The notes: a model not told the origin generated them from the letters alone. 64,000 bases of DNA from Sporosarcina sp. D27 (GCF_000586555.1 NZ_AZUC01000046.1:372001-436000); one strand, 5' to 3'; positions 17,833 to 26,659 are shown, counted from the first letter of the stretch. A program made the numbers and translations.

Positions 17833-18447
17833 CTACTCTCTCATATGAGTGGTATCATATTTAAATAAGATCTCACTGGACTTTCTGTTTACCTTAACCA
17901 AAGTTAAACTTGTTGAAGGTATAGCTGGAGAAGACCATAAATTTTCAAGTGAATTATTTTCAAAGTGATCCATCAATAATTTAAGTGCTATAGAATGTGA
18001 TACGATACAAACAGTTTCAAATGGATGTTCTTCAACTATATTGTTTATTGTTTTTACCACTCTTTCTTGCACTGTAACAAAGGGTTCAACCGTATCATTT
18101 GAAAAAAGGTGGGGGGTTTCCCAAAAAGATAACCACTCTTCAGGGGTTTTCTTCTCATTTTCATCGAATGTTTTACCTTCCCAACTGCCAAAAGAAATTT
18201 CTCTCAATGCGTCCATTTTAATAACGTTTAAGGGTCTTTCACCTTTTATTATTTCGGCAGTGGTCACTGCCCTATCACTTGTACTAGAATAAATAGCGTG
18301 CAACGGAATATCCGATAATCTTTGAGATAATTGTTTTGCTTGCTCTATCCCCTTCCCTGTTAAAGGAGAATTTTTCCACCCTTGCATAAGATTTTTTGTG
18401 TTCCAAACGGTTTCCCCATGTCTAGTTAAATATATGTGTGTGCTCAT
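17833..18447 (-). CDS. Histidine phosphatase family protein (GpmB/PhoE-like)
   Basis: A 204-residue member of the phosphoglycerate-mutase-like (RHG) superfamily. The catalytic RHGET motif is at residues 9-13, with the conserved Arg in SSTSDRAVTTAEI near residue 58, the Glu in REISFGSWEG and the second catalytic His in IVSHSIALK. These enzymes remove phosphate from small molecules through a phospho-histidine. The length and the SDRA/WEG motifs favour a broad-specificity phosphatase over a glycolytic mutase. It lies 24 bp downstream of the DUF402 gene on the same strand and may be co-transcribed. Natural substrate unknown. Confidence 0.88.
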   Translation of the reverse strand: MSTHIYLTRHGETVWNTKNLMQGWKNSPLTGKGIEQAKQLSQRLSDIPLHAIYSSTSDRAVTTAEIIKGERPLNVIKMDALREISFGSWEGKTFDENEKKTPEEWLSFWETPHLFSNDTVEPFVTVQERVVKTINNIVEEHPFETVCIVSHSIALKLLMDHFENNSLENLWSSPAIPSTSLTLVKVNRKSSEILFKYDTTHMRE

Positions 18448-18471
18448 TTTTACCCCCGATTTTTGAACAAT

Positions 18472-19014
18472 CTACTCTAATTTATCCACCAAGATTTGCT
18501 TATGTGTATTCGATAAATTCGGTAATGTGAATGTTTTGTTAATTATTGCTTGAGTAAGATGGTTTGCTTCTTTCCAAGCCAAATCATAAAGGGACTTATC
18601 AATAATTCCATCTACAAAAGCCTCATGCAGCTCATCCTCATCTTTAAGAAACATTTCTCCCGAAGGCAGTATGACGATATCCAAAAACAAATCATCCAGC
18701 CAAGGAACATCATCATCTAATCCGTTTTTCAGACATATGTCTACATACCATTGCACTACTTTCCCATTAGCATCAAACATAGTCGTAACCGAATGATTTT
18801 CGTCTAAAGGAAATTGCTGTAGCCACATATAACCATCATCAACAAAACACAACGTCTCTTCTTCATATTTTACGGATAATGGTTCCGTTACTTTTATCGT
18901 GTTTAATAAGGTTATATATCCCTTAAATTGACTTGTTTCGAGATATGCCTGTGCGTATTTTCTATTTAAAACTCTCTTCCATTCCGAACGATCTCCATAT
19001 TTTCTTTTAAGCAT
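18472..19014 (-). CDS. DUF402 domain protein (possible nucleoside di-/triphosphatase)
   Basis: A 180-residue protein whose central YMWLQQFP, the W-Y-V-D-I-C-L segment, and the acidic LFLDIVILPSGEMFLKDEDEL core match the DUF402/FomD-like beta-barrel. Related Staphylococcus proteins hydrolyse nucleoside di- and triphosphates, and the acidic cluster after FLDI would bind metal. Two ATG codons lie close together; 19014 is chosen because GGAGG ends six bases before it, while ATG 19020 abuts the site. It precedes the histidine phosphatase gene on the same strand, and a shared nucleotide-phosphate role is possible but unproven. Confidence 0.78.
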   Translation of the reverse strand: MLKRKYGDRSEWKRVLNRKYAQAYLETSQFKGYITLLNTIKVTEPLSVKYEEETLCFVDDGYMWLQQFPLDENHSVTTMFDANGKVVQWYVDICLKNGLDDDVPWLDDLFLDIVILPSGEMFLKDEDELHEAFVDGIIDKSLYDLAWKEANHLTQAIINKTFTLPNLSNTHKQILVDKLE

Positions 19015-19020
19015 CTTCAT

Positions 19021-19373
19021 CCTCCAGCCATACAGTCAATTATCACTCTTGAATGTAATCCACTAGTTTTTGTATCGAAAATCGCGCTTTGAAGAAGAAG
19101 CAAGTTATATGTATATGCACTGTTGCTTGTAGCGGAAGACGGCCAATACCGAAGGGCTCAGACACGCCCCTTCGGAAAGCGTACCGCCTGTAGGGGAAAG
19201 CAACAGTCTTCACAGATAGTTTGGCTTTATTGTAACTTAACCATTCTGCTCATCTATACGCTCTGGATGATGAAGTAACAATTCTATTTTGCATAGTTCG
19301 CCTTCTCTAACTATTATAATAGAAGCTTTGCATAAAGAAATTAATTCAATTAAGCCCTAGAAATTTTCCACAA
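19021..19373. other. Intergenic stretch containing a nested palindromic repeat
   Basis: No gene is supported. The main structure is the repeat at 19119-19207, described separately. The remainder is AT-rich without clear signals. Confidence 0.55.
19119..19207. repeat. REP-like nested palindrome
   Basis: Outer arms ACTGTTGCTT (19119-19128) and AAGCAACAGT (19198-19207) are perfect inverted repeats. A second inner stem, CCGAAGGG with CCCCTTCGG (19149-19156 and 19167-19175), sits in the middle. The GC-rich block stands out from AT-rich surroundings, as intergenic repeat elements in Bacillales genomes often do. Only one copy lies in this window, so its repeated nature is inference. Confidence 0.5.
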
Positions 19374-20030
19374 CTAGAGCGTCTCGTCCAATTTCTGAAT
19401 ATTTGAGTGGGAAATTAAATATACATTGCCCAAAATGTCGATTTCGTCTCCCTTTACACGTACTGCGCAATCTTTATTCGACGCATAAATATTTATTTCT
19501 TCCGATAAGGGAGACAGTTCGCTTTGAACGAGCGCTATATTTCTTTCTAAATCAAAATGAGACAGGACAGAAAAATTATCAAGGCCGATTCCGTCGTAAA
19601 CAGAGCTTACTTCAACCTTATCTCCAAAGTTTTTCGAGCATAACCATTTAGCGGACATGTTAATCGCACCAGCGCTTGCTCCCATCACAACGGCGCTGCT
19701 TTTTTTGATCAAATCCGACAATTCATATTCCTTCAAAAAACCATTTTGTTTAAGAATATTTCCACCCAACAAGAAAATGACTGACGCATTTTGAATTAAC
19801 TTTTGAGCCTCTTCCTTCTGTATGCGATAATTAATTAAATGATATTCATCAAACATAATGCCAGCCTGGTCAAGCCACGAGCGCTCGGTAGCATCAACAT
19901 CTTCATAAATAGATGGATTTGAGCTAATCATAGCAAGCGATTTTCTATCAGTTATATCCTCCTGTAACTCTATGCTAAGATTTTTCGGAAAATAATTACT
20001 AAACCAACCTAAATAATAGTGAGTTTTCAT
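19374..20030 (-). CDS. Peptidase S51 family protein (peptidase E-like)
   Basis: A 218-residue enzyme with the class-I glutamine-amidotransferase-like fold used by dipeptidase E and cyanophycinase. The nucleophile elbow GASAGA places Ser119, preceded by the strand VIFLLGGN (about residues 84-91), and a conserved His lies in SVLSHFDLERN. Peptidase E cleaves Asp-Xaa dipeptides, but many homologues have unknown substrates. It stands alone in the accessory block between namA and rnz. The start ATG 20030 has a GGGGGGAC site a few bases upstream. Confidence 0.85.
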   Translation of the reverse strand: MKTHYYLGWFSNYFPKNLSIELQEDITDRKSLAMISSNPSIYEDVDATERSWLDQAGIMFDEYHLINYRIQKEEAQKLIQNASVIFLLGGNILKQNGFLKEYELSDLIKKSSAVVMGASAGAINMSAKWLCSKNFGDKVEVSSVYDGIGLDNFSVLSHFDLERNIALVQSELSPLSEEINIYASNKDCAVRVKGDEIDILGNVYLISHSNIQKLDETL

Positions 20031-20398
20031 GAGTCCCCCCGTAGTATAGTGTAAATAACATTATTTTTTGCGTTACTCATACTGTTTTCTTGCCACCGAA
20101 AAACACTATGAATTTGGCTATTTCACTGAATATCAAAATATTCTTTATACCCTGAAATCATTATACCAAAGATCCCCATAAAAACTTTCAATAAAATAAA
20201 AAAGCACCGCTCAATGCGATGCTAATCATGGCTCTAATTTGATGATAATTTGCTCGTTATTTTTTGTTTTGAACCATTTAACTAACCGTCTTTTCTTCGA
20301 CGGATTAGCGGTCTCTTGTTATATAAATAAGAGATGTCACTTAATCCCTAGCATCGCATTTTCTCACAAACACTGTTTTCACTTCTCATTGACTGTTT
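20031..20398. other. AT-rich intergenic stretch with a long-span inverted repeat
   Basis: No gene is supported. Contains a 12-bp perfect inverted repeat, AATGCGATGCTA (20213-20224) and TAGCATCGCATT (20349-20360), enclosing a smaller hairpin CTAACCGTC/GACGGATTAG (20282-20308). The element may be a small mobile or repetitive sequence or a folded RNA. Confidence 0.45.
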
Positions 20399-20629
20399 TT
20401 AATAGAGTCGACCTTGATTCTGACAAGGGGGAAATCCATTTATATCCTGTATCATATAGAAATCATACTTTTTTAAAGCAAATTGCGCTTGATATAAGTA
20501 TTCAATTACATGAAGTTGACCATTTGTAACCCCACATAATACCCCTGTTGTTCCTGGCCCATTCGTCAATGAAATTCCAATAGGTTGATTGATTAAAGAT
20601 CCTATTTTATAATGCCAATGTATAGTCAT
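20399..20629 (-). CDS. Small Sm-like beta-barrel protein, unknown function
   Basis: A 76-residue product I do not recognise by name. Its pattern (IGSLINQPIGISLTNGPG, then GVLCGVTNGQLHVIEYL and a terminal FYMIQDINGFPPC) resembles a short five-stranded Sm/Hfq-type barrel: Gly-x-x-hydrophobic alternation followed by a variable C-terminal tail with a Cys. Similar small proteins occur in spore coats of Bacillales, but I cannot establish this here. An AGGAGG precedes ATG 20629 by only 2 bp, which is tight and leaves the exact start uncertain. It lies between the accessory block and rnz. Confidence 0.55.
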   Translation of the reverse strand: MTIHWHYKIGSLINQPIGISLTNGPGTTGVLCGVTNGQLHVIEYLYQAQFALKKYDFYMIQDINGFPPCQNQGRLY

Positions 20630-20808
20630 CGCCTCCTATAGCATCCTATTACTAATGGAGGGTTTTAGTGTTTGTCTTGCATCCGGGAATTTTTCAACTG
20701 AGAGGACCCTTTAACATTCATGATATCCGTTTTTTATCTAAGGTAGCCTCTTTTTCACAAAGCATTCAATCGTTATAATAATAGCGATGAAATTCCTCTA
20801 TAAGGTGG

Positions 20809-21759
20809 TCATTTCTTAAAATTACTTTCAATGACTTCCCCATTGTGAAGTGAATACTGAGCAAAGTCGCTAGCTACAAAGACATTAGAAAAAATTTCTT
20901 GTCCTTCTTTCTTAAATGCGTCAATATCACTTGGGAGAAAGCGTGAACTAATATGTGTTGCAACAAGGGCTTTTGCATTAGACGTTTTCACAATTTCTGC
21001 TGCTTGTTGAATCGTGGAATGTCCAAAGTCTTTTGCTAATTGTCCCGTTTCTTCGTTAAATGTTGCTTCATGGACGACTAGATCGGCATTTTGAGAGAGC
21101 TCCACTGACGCTTCGCAGACACTGGTGTCCCCTAGAATCGTTACAATAAATCCTGGTTTCGGCTCGCCGATGACTGATGCGCTTGTGACAATCGTTCCAT
21201 CCTCCAATGTAACATCGTTTCCATTTTTGAGTTGCTGAAGAAGCGGACCTTTTGGAACTCCAGCTTCGGTTGCCTTGTCAATTAGTAACTTTCCAGGCAA
21301 CGGCTTTTGCACAATCCTATAGCCGAAACACGGGATGACATGGGACAACTCCCGTGTGGTTATGATGTATTCATCATCCTCAAATACAACACCTTCCTCA
21401 ATTTCGTGAATCCTTAACGGGTATGTAAGATGAGTTTTCGTTAGGCGTAATGTCGTATGGATCCACTCTTCAATCCCTATAGGTCCATAGATATCAAGAG
21501 GACTATCTCCGCCTAAAAACGAGCGCGAGCCGATAAAACCAGGGATTCCAAATAAATGATCCCCATGTAAATGGGTGATGAACATTTTGGTCACTTTTCG
21601 CGGTTTCAAGGTTGTGTGAAGCATTTGATGTTGGGTCGCTTCCCCGCAGTCAAACATCCAATAGCCCCGCTCTTCAGAAGACAAATTCAAAACAATTGAA
21701 GTTGTATTACGCAATTTTGAAGGCATTCCTGCCCCGGTACCTAAAAACTGCAAATCCAT
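20809..21759 (-). CDS. rnz: Ribonuclease Z
   Basis: A 316-residue tRNA 3'-processing endonuclease of the metallo-beta-lactamase fold. The HLHGDH zinc motif is at residues 63-68, the N-terminal FLGTGAGMPS is typical, an exosite/flexible-arm region rich in Gly/Pro spans about 150-185, and a late HEATF and ATHISSRF supply further ligands. It removes the 3' trailer of tRNA precursors lacking encoded CCA. ATG 21759 is preceded by GAGGAGGAATTAGTA; a longer open frame to 21819 overlaps dinB and has no site. It follows dinB with 16 bp between them, suggesting co-transcription. Confidence 0.95.
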   Translation of the reverse strand: MDLQFLGTGAGMPSKLRNTTSIVLNLSSEERGYWMFDCGEATQHQMLHTTLKPRKVTKMFITHLHGDHLFGIPGFIGSRSFLGGDSPLDIYGPIGIEEWIHTTLRLTKTHLTYPLRIHEIEEGVVFEDDEYIITTRELSHVIPCFGYRIVQKPLPGKLLIDKATEAGVPKGPLLQQLKNGNDVTLEDGTIVTSASVIGEPKPGFIVTILGDTSVCEASVELSQNADLVVHEATFNEETGQLAKDFGHSTIQQAAEIVKTSNAKALVATHISSRFLPSDIDAFKKEGQEIFSNVFVASDFAQYSLHNGEVIESNFKK

Positions 21760-21775
21760 TACTAATTCCTCCTCT

Positions 21776-22960
21776 CTATTGCTTTCCTTTATGAATTGTA
21801 CCTGGACCAAATCGGTCATTCATACGTGTAACCAGTTTTTGCATGGACACTTCTTTATCATGACGCTCAAAATTATCGAAAGAAAGCTGTTCATGTAATT
21901 CTTCAAACGGAATAACACTGGATACCGTAATCCCCAGTAGTCGGATTGGTTCTCCATCCCAGTGAAGACGAAACAACTGTGCGGCTTCTTTATAGATTTC
22001 TTGCGAACGATATAATGGGTTCAAAACGGTTTTACTTCTCGATTGGTTTCGCCATGCCGCAGTACGGATTTGGATGGAAATGACAGTTCCGGCTAATTGT
22101 TTGGCTTCCAATCGGCTAGCTACTTTTGCTGCGAGTTTTTGAAAGACAGCCAGACATGGGTCTAACTCGGTTTCATCTATCGCTAATGTTGTTGAGCTCC
22201 CAACACTTTTACGTTCTTCTGAAGCTTCTGGATCTACAATTCGATCATCTACTCCATTCGCACGTTGCTTCAATTTTAGTCCTCTTTTACCAAGAGTCAA
22301 TTTAACCTTCAAATCATCTGCAGTTGCTAGATCACCAATTGTTTGAATGTCCGCTTGCGCTAGCTTTTCTGCACTGCTTTTACCGATTCCATGCATCTCA
22401 AGCACGGAAAGTGGCCACAACAGATTTGAAACTTCACGTTTCCTTAAAATCGTGATCCCCATTGGTTTTTTCATGTCAGAAGCCGTTTTCGCTAAAAACT
22501 TATTCGGTGCAATTCCGATCGAGCAAGGCAAATCTAATTCGCGTAATATCCGTTCTTGCATATTTTTTGCAATTCCCATCGCGTCCTCTAGACCGCCAAT
22601 CGCAGTTATATCGATGTATGCTTCATCAATCGAGACTGGTTCAACTAAATCTGTATACGTTCTTAAGATATCGAACATCGCCTGTGAGGCTTGTCTGTAC
22701 TTTTCAAAGTCAGGAGGTACCAGTACAAGCTCAGGGCACACTCTTTTTGCTTCTCCGACAGTCATTGTCGTATAAACACCGAATGCGCGTGCTTCGTATG
22801 AGCACGTCACAAGAATCCCTCGTCGTGCCTTAGGGTTTCCTGCAACTGCTAGTGCAAGACCTTTCAATTCTGGATTATGAGCTTGTTCAACAGATGCAAA
22901 GAAACAATTCATATCCAAATGTAGAATGACTCGACGGTTGACGTGTTCTTTGCGATCCAT
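21776..22960 (-). CDS. dinB: DNA polymerase IV (Y-family, YqjH-like)
   Basis: A 394-residue translesion polymerase. Catalytic carboxylates are visible as Asp16 (HLDMNCFFASVE) and Asp112-Glu113 (PVSIDEAYID), followed by helix-hairpin-helix DNA-binding segments around SIGIAPNKFLAK and MHGIGKSSAEKL, and a C-terminal little-finger domain. The steric-gate Phe is within NCFF. It lets replication pass damaged bases at the cost of accuracy. Position next to rnz and yqjE matches B. subtilis yqjH (polY1). It is separated from cheW upstream by a terminator, so it probably has its own promoter; I saw no clear SOS box. Confidence 0.94.
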   Translation of the reverse strand: MDRKEHVNRRVILHLDMNCFFASVEQAHNPELKGLALAVAGNPKARRGILVTCSYEARAFGVYTTMTVGEAKRVCPELVLVPPDFEKYRQASQAMFDILRTYTDLVEPVSIDEAYIDITAIGGLEDAMGIAKNMQERILRELDLPCSIGIAPNKFLAKTASDMKKPMGITILRKREVSNLLWPLSVLEMHGIGKSSAEKLAQADIQTIGDLATADDLKVKLTLGKRGLKLKQRANGVDDRIVDPEASEERKSVGSSTTLAIDETELDPCLAVFQKLAAKVASRLEAKQLAGTVISIQIRTAAWRNQSRSKTVLNPLYRSQEIYKEAAQLFRLHWDGEPIRLLGITVSSVIPFEELHEQLSFDNFERHDKEVSMQKLVTRMNDRFGPGTIHKGKQ

Positions 22961-22983
22961 GTACTCACCTCTCTAGCTTCAAG

Positions 22984-23012
22984 AAAAAACCGGGCAGCGT
23001 ACTACCCGGTTT
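22984..23012 (-). terminator. Terminator after cheW-like gene
   Basis: On the minus strand, AAACCGGG (23012-23005) pairs with CCCGGTTT (22994-22987), followed by a T tract. Confidence 0.85.
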
Positions 23013-23018
23013 CAACAG

Positions 23019-23495
23019 TCACACGTTCTCTGATACTTGCTGTCCCACATAGTCAGTAATGGCATCCATTCCTGTCAGTGTGTCAGAAAGAATTGTCGGA
23101 TCAATCATTGTAATGACCCGATTTTCCAAATTGGCTACTGAAGAGAAATAAGGCGTCTTAGAATAAGCCATTAGCCCTTTTGATGTCAATGTCTCCTCTG
23201 AAATATCAAGGATTTCTTTTGCCTCTAGCACAAGTAAGCCAAAGTATACACCTTCCGTTTGAACAACCACAACTTTAGCATTTGGATCATCTTTTGCAGA
23301 ATTGCCATATAGAATTTGCTGGAAATCCAAAATTGGAACGAGCTCCCCGCGAATTTTCATTAATCCGAGTAGGTATTCGGGTAAATGCGGAATCGGGTTC
23401 ACTTTTTCTAACTCTTCAATGGAAACCGTTTGTTCGACTGGAATTGCATATTCTTCATTGCCACAACGAACGACAATCGCTTTTGTGTTCTCCAT
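23019..23495 (-). CDS. cheW: CheW-domain chemotaxis coupling protein
   Basis: A 158-residue single CheW domain: an SH3-like double barrel with motifs YAIPVEQTVSIEEL, the MKIRGELVPILDF signature around residues 46-59 (LMKIRG-x-hydrophobic-PILD) and a terminal MIDPTILSD. CheW links chemoreceptors to the CheA kinase in the signalling array at the inner face of the membrane. It lies between yqjE and dinB, away from any che operon in this window; it may be an extra CheW. ATG 23495 follows just after the yqjE stop at 23497, so the two genes are adjacent within 2 bp and probably co-transcribed. Confidence 0.88.
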   Translation of the reverse strand: MENTKAIVVRCGNEEYAIPVEQTVSIEELEKVNPIPHLPEYLLGLMKIRGELVPILDFQQILYGNSAKDDPNAKVVVVQTEGVYFGLLVLEAKEILDISEETLTSKGLMAYSKTPYFSSVANLENRVITMIDPTILSDTLTGMDAITDYVGQQVSENV

Positions 23496-23496
23496 A

Positions 23497-24633
23497 CTAC
23501 TGAACCTTCTTTCCGCGGTTCGTCACAGTACGCACAATTTCAAGTAACAAATCCGCTAGTTTGTTGAGCTCTTCAACAGGCATCCGTTCGTTTTTAGTAT
23601 GGATTTCTTCATATCCTACAGACAATGTAACTGTTGGGAAGCCATGCCCATTAAAGATATTACCGTCACTGCCTCCACCACTCGTTTTCAATTCCGGAGT
23701 ACGTCCAATAGCACGGATCGCTTCAGAAGCTACCTGAACCACTTCGTCATTCTCTTCAAAATGGAATCCTGGAGACATTAGCCGAACTTCTGTCTCAGCA
23801 GAGCCACCCATTTTTTCAGCAGTTTCGGCAAAAGCTTTTACCATATGCTCTGTCTGTGCTTGTAACTTTTCATAATTGATTGACCGTGCTTCTGAGACAA
23901 TGTTGACTTCATCACAAACAATATTCGTTGCTTGTCCGCCAGAAAACATTCCAATGTTCGCTGTTGTCTCAGAGTCGATTCTTCCAAGTTTCATGGCTGC
24001 CACTGATTTAGCAGCAATCGTAATCGCGGAAACACCTTTTTCTGGTTCAACTCCTGCGTGAGCAGTACGACCATGAATGACTGTCTTCAATTTCGCATTA
24101 TATGGCGCTGCAGTGACGATTCCACCAACTTTTCCATCACTGTCAACTGCATAGCCGTACTTTGCTTGCATGAGAGTTCTATCGATTTCTCGAGCTCCCA
24201 CTAGACCGCTTTCTTCCCCAGCAGTAATAATGAATTGAAGATCCCCGTGCGCTTCTCCACTCTCTTTAAGTGTCCGCATCATCTCAAATAACGCCGCAAG
24301 TCCTGCTTTGTCGTCAGAACCTAGAATCGTTTCACCCGCAGAATAGATATATCCATCTTCTTTTAAGACCGGTTCAATCCCGACTCCAGGCGTAACTGTA
24401 TCCATATGACAAGTGAAGTAAATTGGATCTGCTTCCGGTACAGAACCTTTCATCGTCGCGATTAGGTTCCCCGCACCGTGGCCTGTACGTTCTTTTGAGT
24501 CATCTTCATAGACATCGAAGCCCATCTGTTCCATTTTTTCTTTTAATACTCCAACAATCTGTTCTTCGTGTCGTGTTTCAGAATCTATCTTCACTAATTC
24601 AAAAAATTCATCTAGCATACGTTCGTAATTCAT
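23497..24633 (-). CDS. M20 family metallopeptidase (YqjE/PepT-like)
   Basis: A 378-residue zinc peptidase of the peptidase-T-like group, equivalent by synteny to B. subtilis YqjE. Metal ligands are seen in FTCHMDTVTPG (His76, Asp78), LGSDDKAGL (bridging Asp), the catalytic GEESGLVG and a late HTKNE. The central lid domain contains HGRTAHAGVEPEKG. It probably trims small peptides or acylated amino acids in the cytoplasm. It follows pccB by 13 bp and precedes cheW by 2 bp, so it is transcribed with both. ATG 24633 has a GAGGAGA site. Confidence 0.9.
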   Translation of the reverse strand: MNYERMLDEFFELVKIDSETRHEEQIVGVLKEKMEQMGFDVYEDDSKERTGHGAGNLIATMKGSVPEADPIYFTCHMDTVTPGVGIEPVLKEDGYIYSAGETILGSDDKAGLAALFEMMRTLKESGEAHGDLQFIITAGEESGLVGAREIDRTLMQAKYGYAVDSDGKVGGIVTAAPYNAKLKTVIHGRTAHAGVEPEKGVSAITIAAKSVAAMKLGRIDSETTANIGMFSGGQATNIVCDEVNIVSEARSINYEKLQAQTEHMVKAFAETAEKMGGSAETEVRLMSPGFHFEENDEVVQVASEAIRAIGRTPELKTSGGGSDGNIFNGHGFPTVTLSVGYEEIHTKNERMPVEELNKLADLLLEIVRTVTNRGKKVQ

Positions 24634-24646
24634 GGAATCTCTCCTC

Positions 24647-26203
24647 TTATAGCGGCATATTGCCGTGCTTCTTTTTAGGACGTTGTTCTTTTTTATTTCT
24701 CATCATGTCTAGCGCTTGCACAAGTTTAATACGCGTTTCGCGAGGGTCAATGACATCATCGACCATTCCATTTGCTGCAGCTGCATATGGATTCGAGAAC
24801 TTATCACGATATTCCGCAATCTTGGCAGCACGCGTTGCTTCAGGGTCTTCACTAGCTGCAATATCTCTGGCGAAGATAATGTTCGCTGCACCTTCTGCTC
24901 CCATCACCGCAATTTCTGCATTCGGCCAAGCGAATACGAGATCCGCACCAATTGCTTTAGAATTGAGGGCAACATAAGCACCACCAAATGCTTTACGCAA
25001 AATCACTGTGATTTTTGGCACTGTCGCTTCCGAATAAGAGTACAAGATTTTTGCCCCATGACGGATAATGCCGCCATGCTCTTGTTTCACTCCTGGGAAG
25101 AATCCAGTCACATCTTCAAACGTAATCAGTGGGATATTAAAGGAGTCACACGTGCGTATGAATCTTGAGATTTTATCGGATGAATCGATATCTAAGCCAC
25201 CTGCCATCACTTTCGGCTGGTTACAGACAAACCCGACGGCTTCTCCTTTGATTCTTGCAAACCCGACTACTGCATTTCGTGCAAATTCTTTCTGAACTTC
25301 CATGAACGAGTCTGAATCCGCAATTTGCTCAATCACTTTCCGAACATCATATGGCCTTATGGTTTCATACGGCACTACATCTGCTAAATCCGGACGATAA
25401 TCATCTTTTTCAGAAATAGGTTGAATCGGTGTTTTTTCTTCATTGTTTTGAGGTAAGTACGTCAGTAACCGTCGAACTTCTTGAAGTACTGTCTGCTCAT
25501 CGGCTCCTCGGAAGTGTGCATTTCCGCTAATTGCATTGTGCACTTTTGAACCACCCAAGTCTTCAGATGAAATCTTTTCGCCCGTAACGGTTTCAATGAC
25601 TTTCGGTCCTGTGATGAACATTTGGCTTGTTTCATCAGTCATAAAAACGAAATCTGTAATCGCTGGTGAATAGACGGCTCCTCCTGCACATGGACCTAAA
25701 ATAACCGAAATCTGTGGAATCACTCCTGAGTAAATGGAGTTGCGGTAGAAAATTTCACCATAACCATCCAGAGAGACAACTCCCTCTTGAATACGGGCGC
25801 CACCTGAATCATTTAGTCCAATAAAAGGTGCTCCGTTCTTTGCCGCGAGATCCATGACATTGGCAATTTTCATAGCATGCATTTCACCAAGTGCTCCACC
25901 AAAAACAGTAAAGTCTTGTGAGAATAAGTAAACCGGGCGGCCATTCACCTTTCCATAACCCGTCACAACTCCATCACCTGGACCTTCCAGTTTGTCCATT
26001 CCAAAGTCACGTGTCCGATGAGTCACAAATGGGCTTAATTCAACAAATGTTCCTTTATCGACTAGCAATTCGATGCGTTCCCGTGCGGTTAGTTTTCCTT
26101 TTTCATGTTGGCGAGCAATGCGATCATCGCCACCGCCTAATTCTATTTTGCGTTTTTTATCGTAAAGTTCGTTGATTTTTTCGTAAATATCCACCTTACT
26201 CAT
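24647..26203 (-). CDS. pccB: Acyl-CoA carboxylase carboxyltransferase subunit (PccB/YqjD-like)
   Basis: A 518-residue biotin-dependent carboxyltransferase that moves CO2 from carboxybiotin to propionyl-CoA, giving (S)-methylmalonyl-CoA. Both crotonase-like halves are present, with oxyanion motifs GGARIQEG in the N-terminal half and GGAYVALNSK in the C-terminal half. The start is ATG 26203, overlapping the mce stop by 8 bp, after a GGGGGATGAG context. No biotin carboxylase or biotin carrier lies beside it, so it must borrow those subunits from elsewhere, or function as a decarboxylase-type subunit. Its place with mce, meaB and mutAB supports the propionyl-CoA assignment. Confidence 0.92.
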   Translation of the reverse strand: MSKVDIYEKINELYDKKRKIELGGGDDRIARQHEKGKLTARERIELLVDKGTFVELSPFVTHRTRDFGMDKLEGPGDGVVTGYGKVNGRPVYLFSQDFTVFGGALGEMHAMKIANVMDLAAKNGAPFIGLNDSGGARIQEGVVSLDGYGEIFYRNSIYSGVIPQISVILGPCAGGAVYSPAITDFVFMTDETSQMFITGPKVIETVTGEKISSEDLGGSKVHNAISGNAHFRGADEQTVLQEVRRLLTYLPQNNEEKTPIQPISEKDDYRPDLADVVPYETIRPYDVRKVIEQIADSDSFMEVQKEFARNAVVGFARIKGEAVGFVCNQPKVMAGGLDIDSSDKISRFIRTCDSFNIPLITFEDVTGFFPGVKQEHGGIIRHGAKILYSYSEATVPKITVILRKAFGGAYVALNSKAIGADLVFAWPNAEIAVMGAEGAANIIFARDIAASEDPEATRAAKIAEYRDKFSNPYAAAANGMVDDVIDPRETRIKLVQALDMMRNKKEQRPKKKHGNMPL

Positions 26204-26609
26204 CCCCCAATGAGCGTTTGGCACATAGTTCATAAAGAACGCCAAACGAAGATTTTGGATGCAGGAATGCAACTTCTGCTCCACCTGCACCTATTTTAGG
26301 TTCCTCTTGAAGTAACCGGACGCCAGAAGTCTTCAATTCTTCCATTCGTTCACGAATGTTACGTACACCAAATGCAATATGATGGACACCTTCACCGCGT
26401 TTTTCCAGGAAACTTGCAATGGCTCCTTCAGTTCCGATTGGCTCGAGCAACTCAAGCTTGATATTACCAGCATCTAAAAATGCTACCGTAACATGCTGTT
26501 GCGGGACTTTTTCCACGCCCAACAACTTCAAACCAAGTGTATGTATATAATAATCCATTGAATCGTCAAGACTTTTTACCGCGATACCGATATGGTCAAC
26601 CTTTTCCAC
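26196..26609 (-). CDS. mce: Methylmalonyl-CoA epimerase
   Basis: A 137-residue vicinal-oxygen-chelate enzyme that interconverts (S)- and (R)-methylmalonyl-CoA. Two beta-alpha-beta-beta-beta repeats are visible with metal-ligand candidates His6 (VDHIGIAV), Glu in KLELLEP, His in VHHIAFGV and Glu in VLYELCAK. It supplies the (R) form required by MutAB. The gene overlaps pccB by 8 bp, so carboxylation and epimerisation are translationally coupled. It matches B. subtilis YqjC by position. ATG 26609 is preceded by AAGGGGTGG. Confidence 0.94.
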   Translation of the reverse strand: MEKVDHIGIAVKSLDDSMDYYIHTLGLKLLGVEKVPQQHVTVAFLDAGNIKLELLEPIGTEGAIASFLEKRGEGVHHIAFGVRNIRERMEELKTSGVRLLQEEPKIGAGGAEVAFLHPKSSFGVLYELCAKRSLGDE

Positions 26610-26659
26610 GATTCCACCCCTTTTCTATTGTACCTGCTCCTAAAATATTGCGCCACAAG

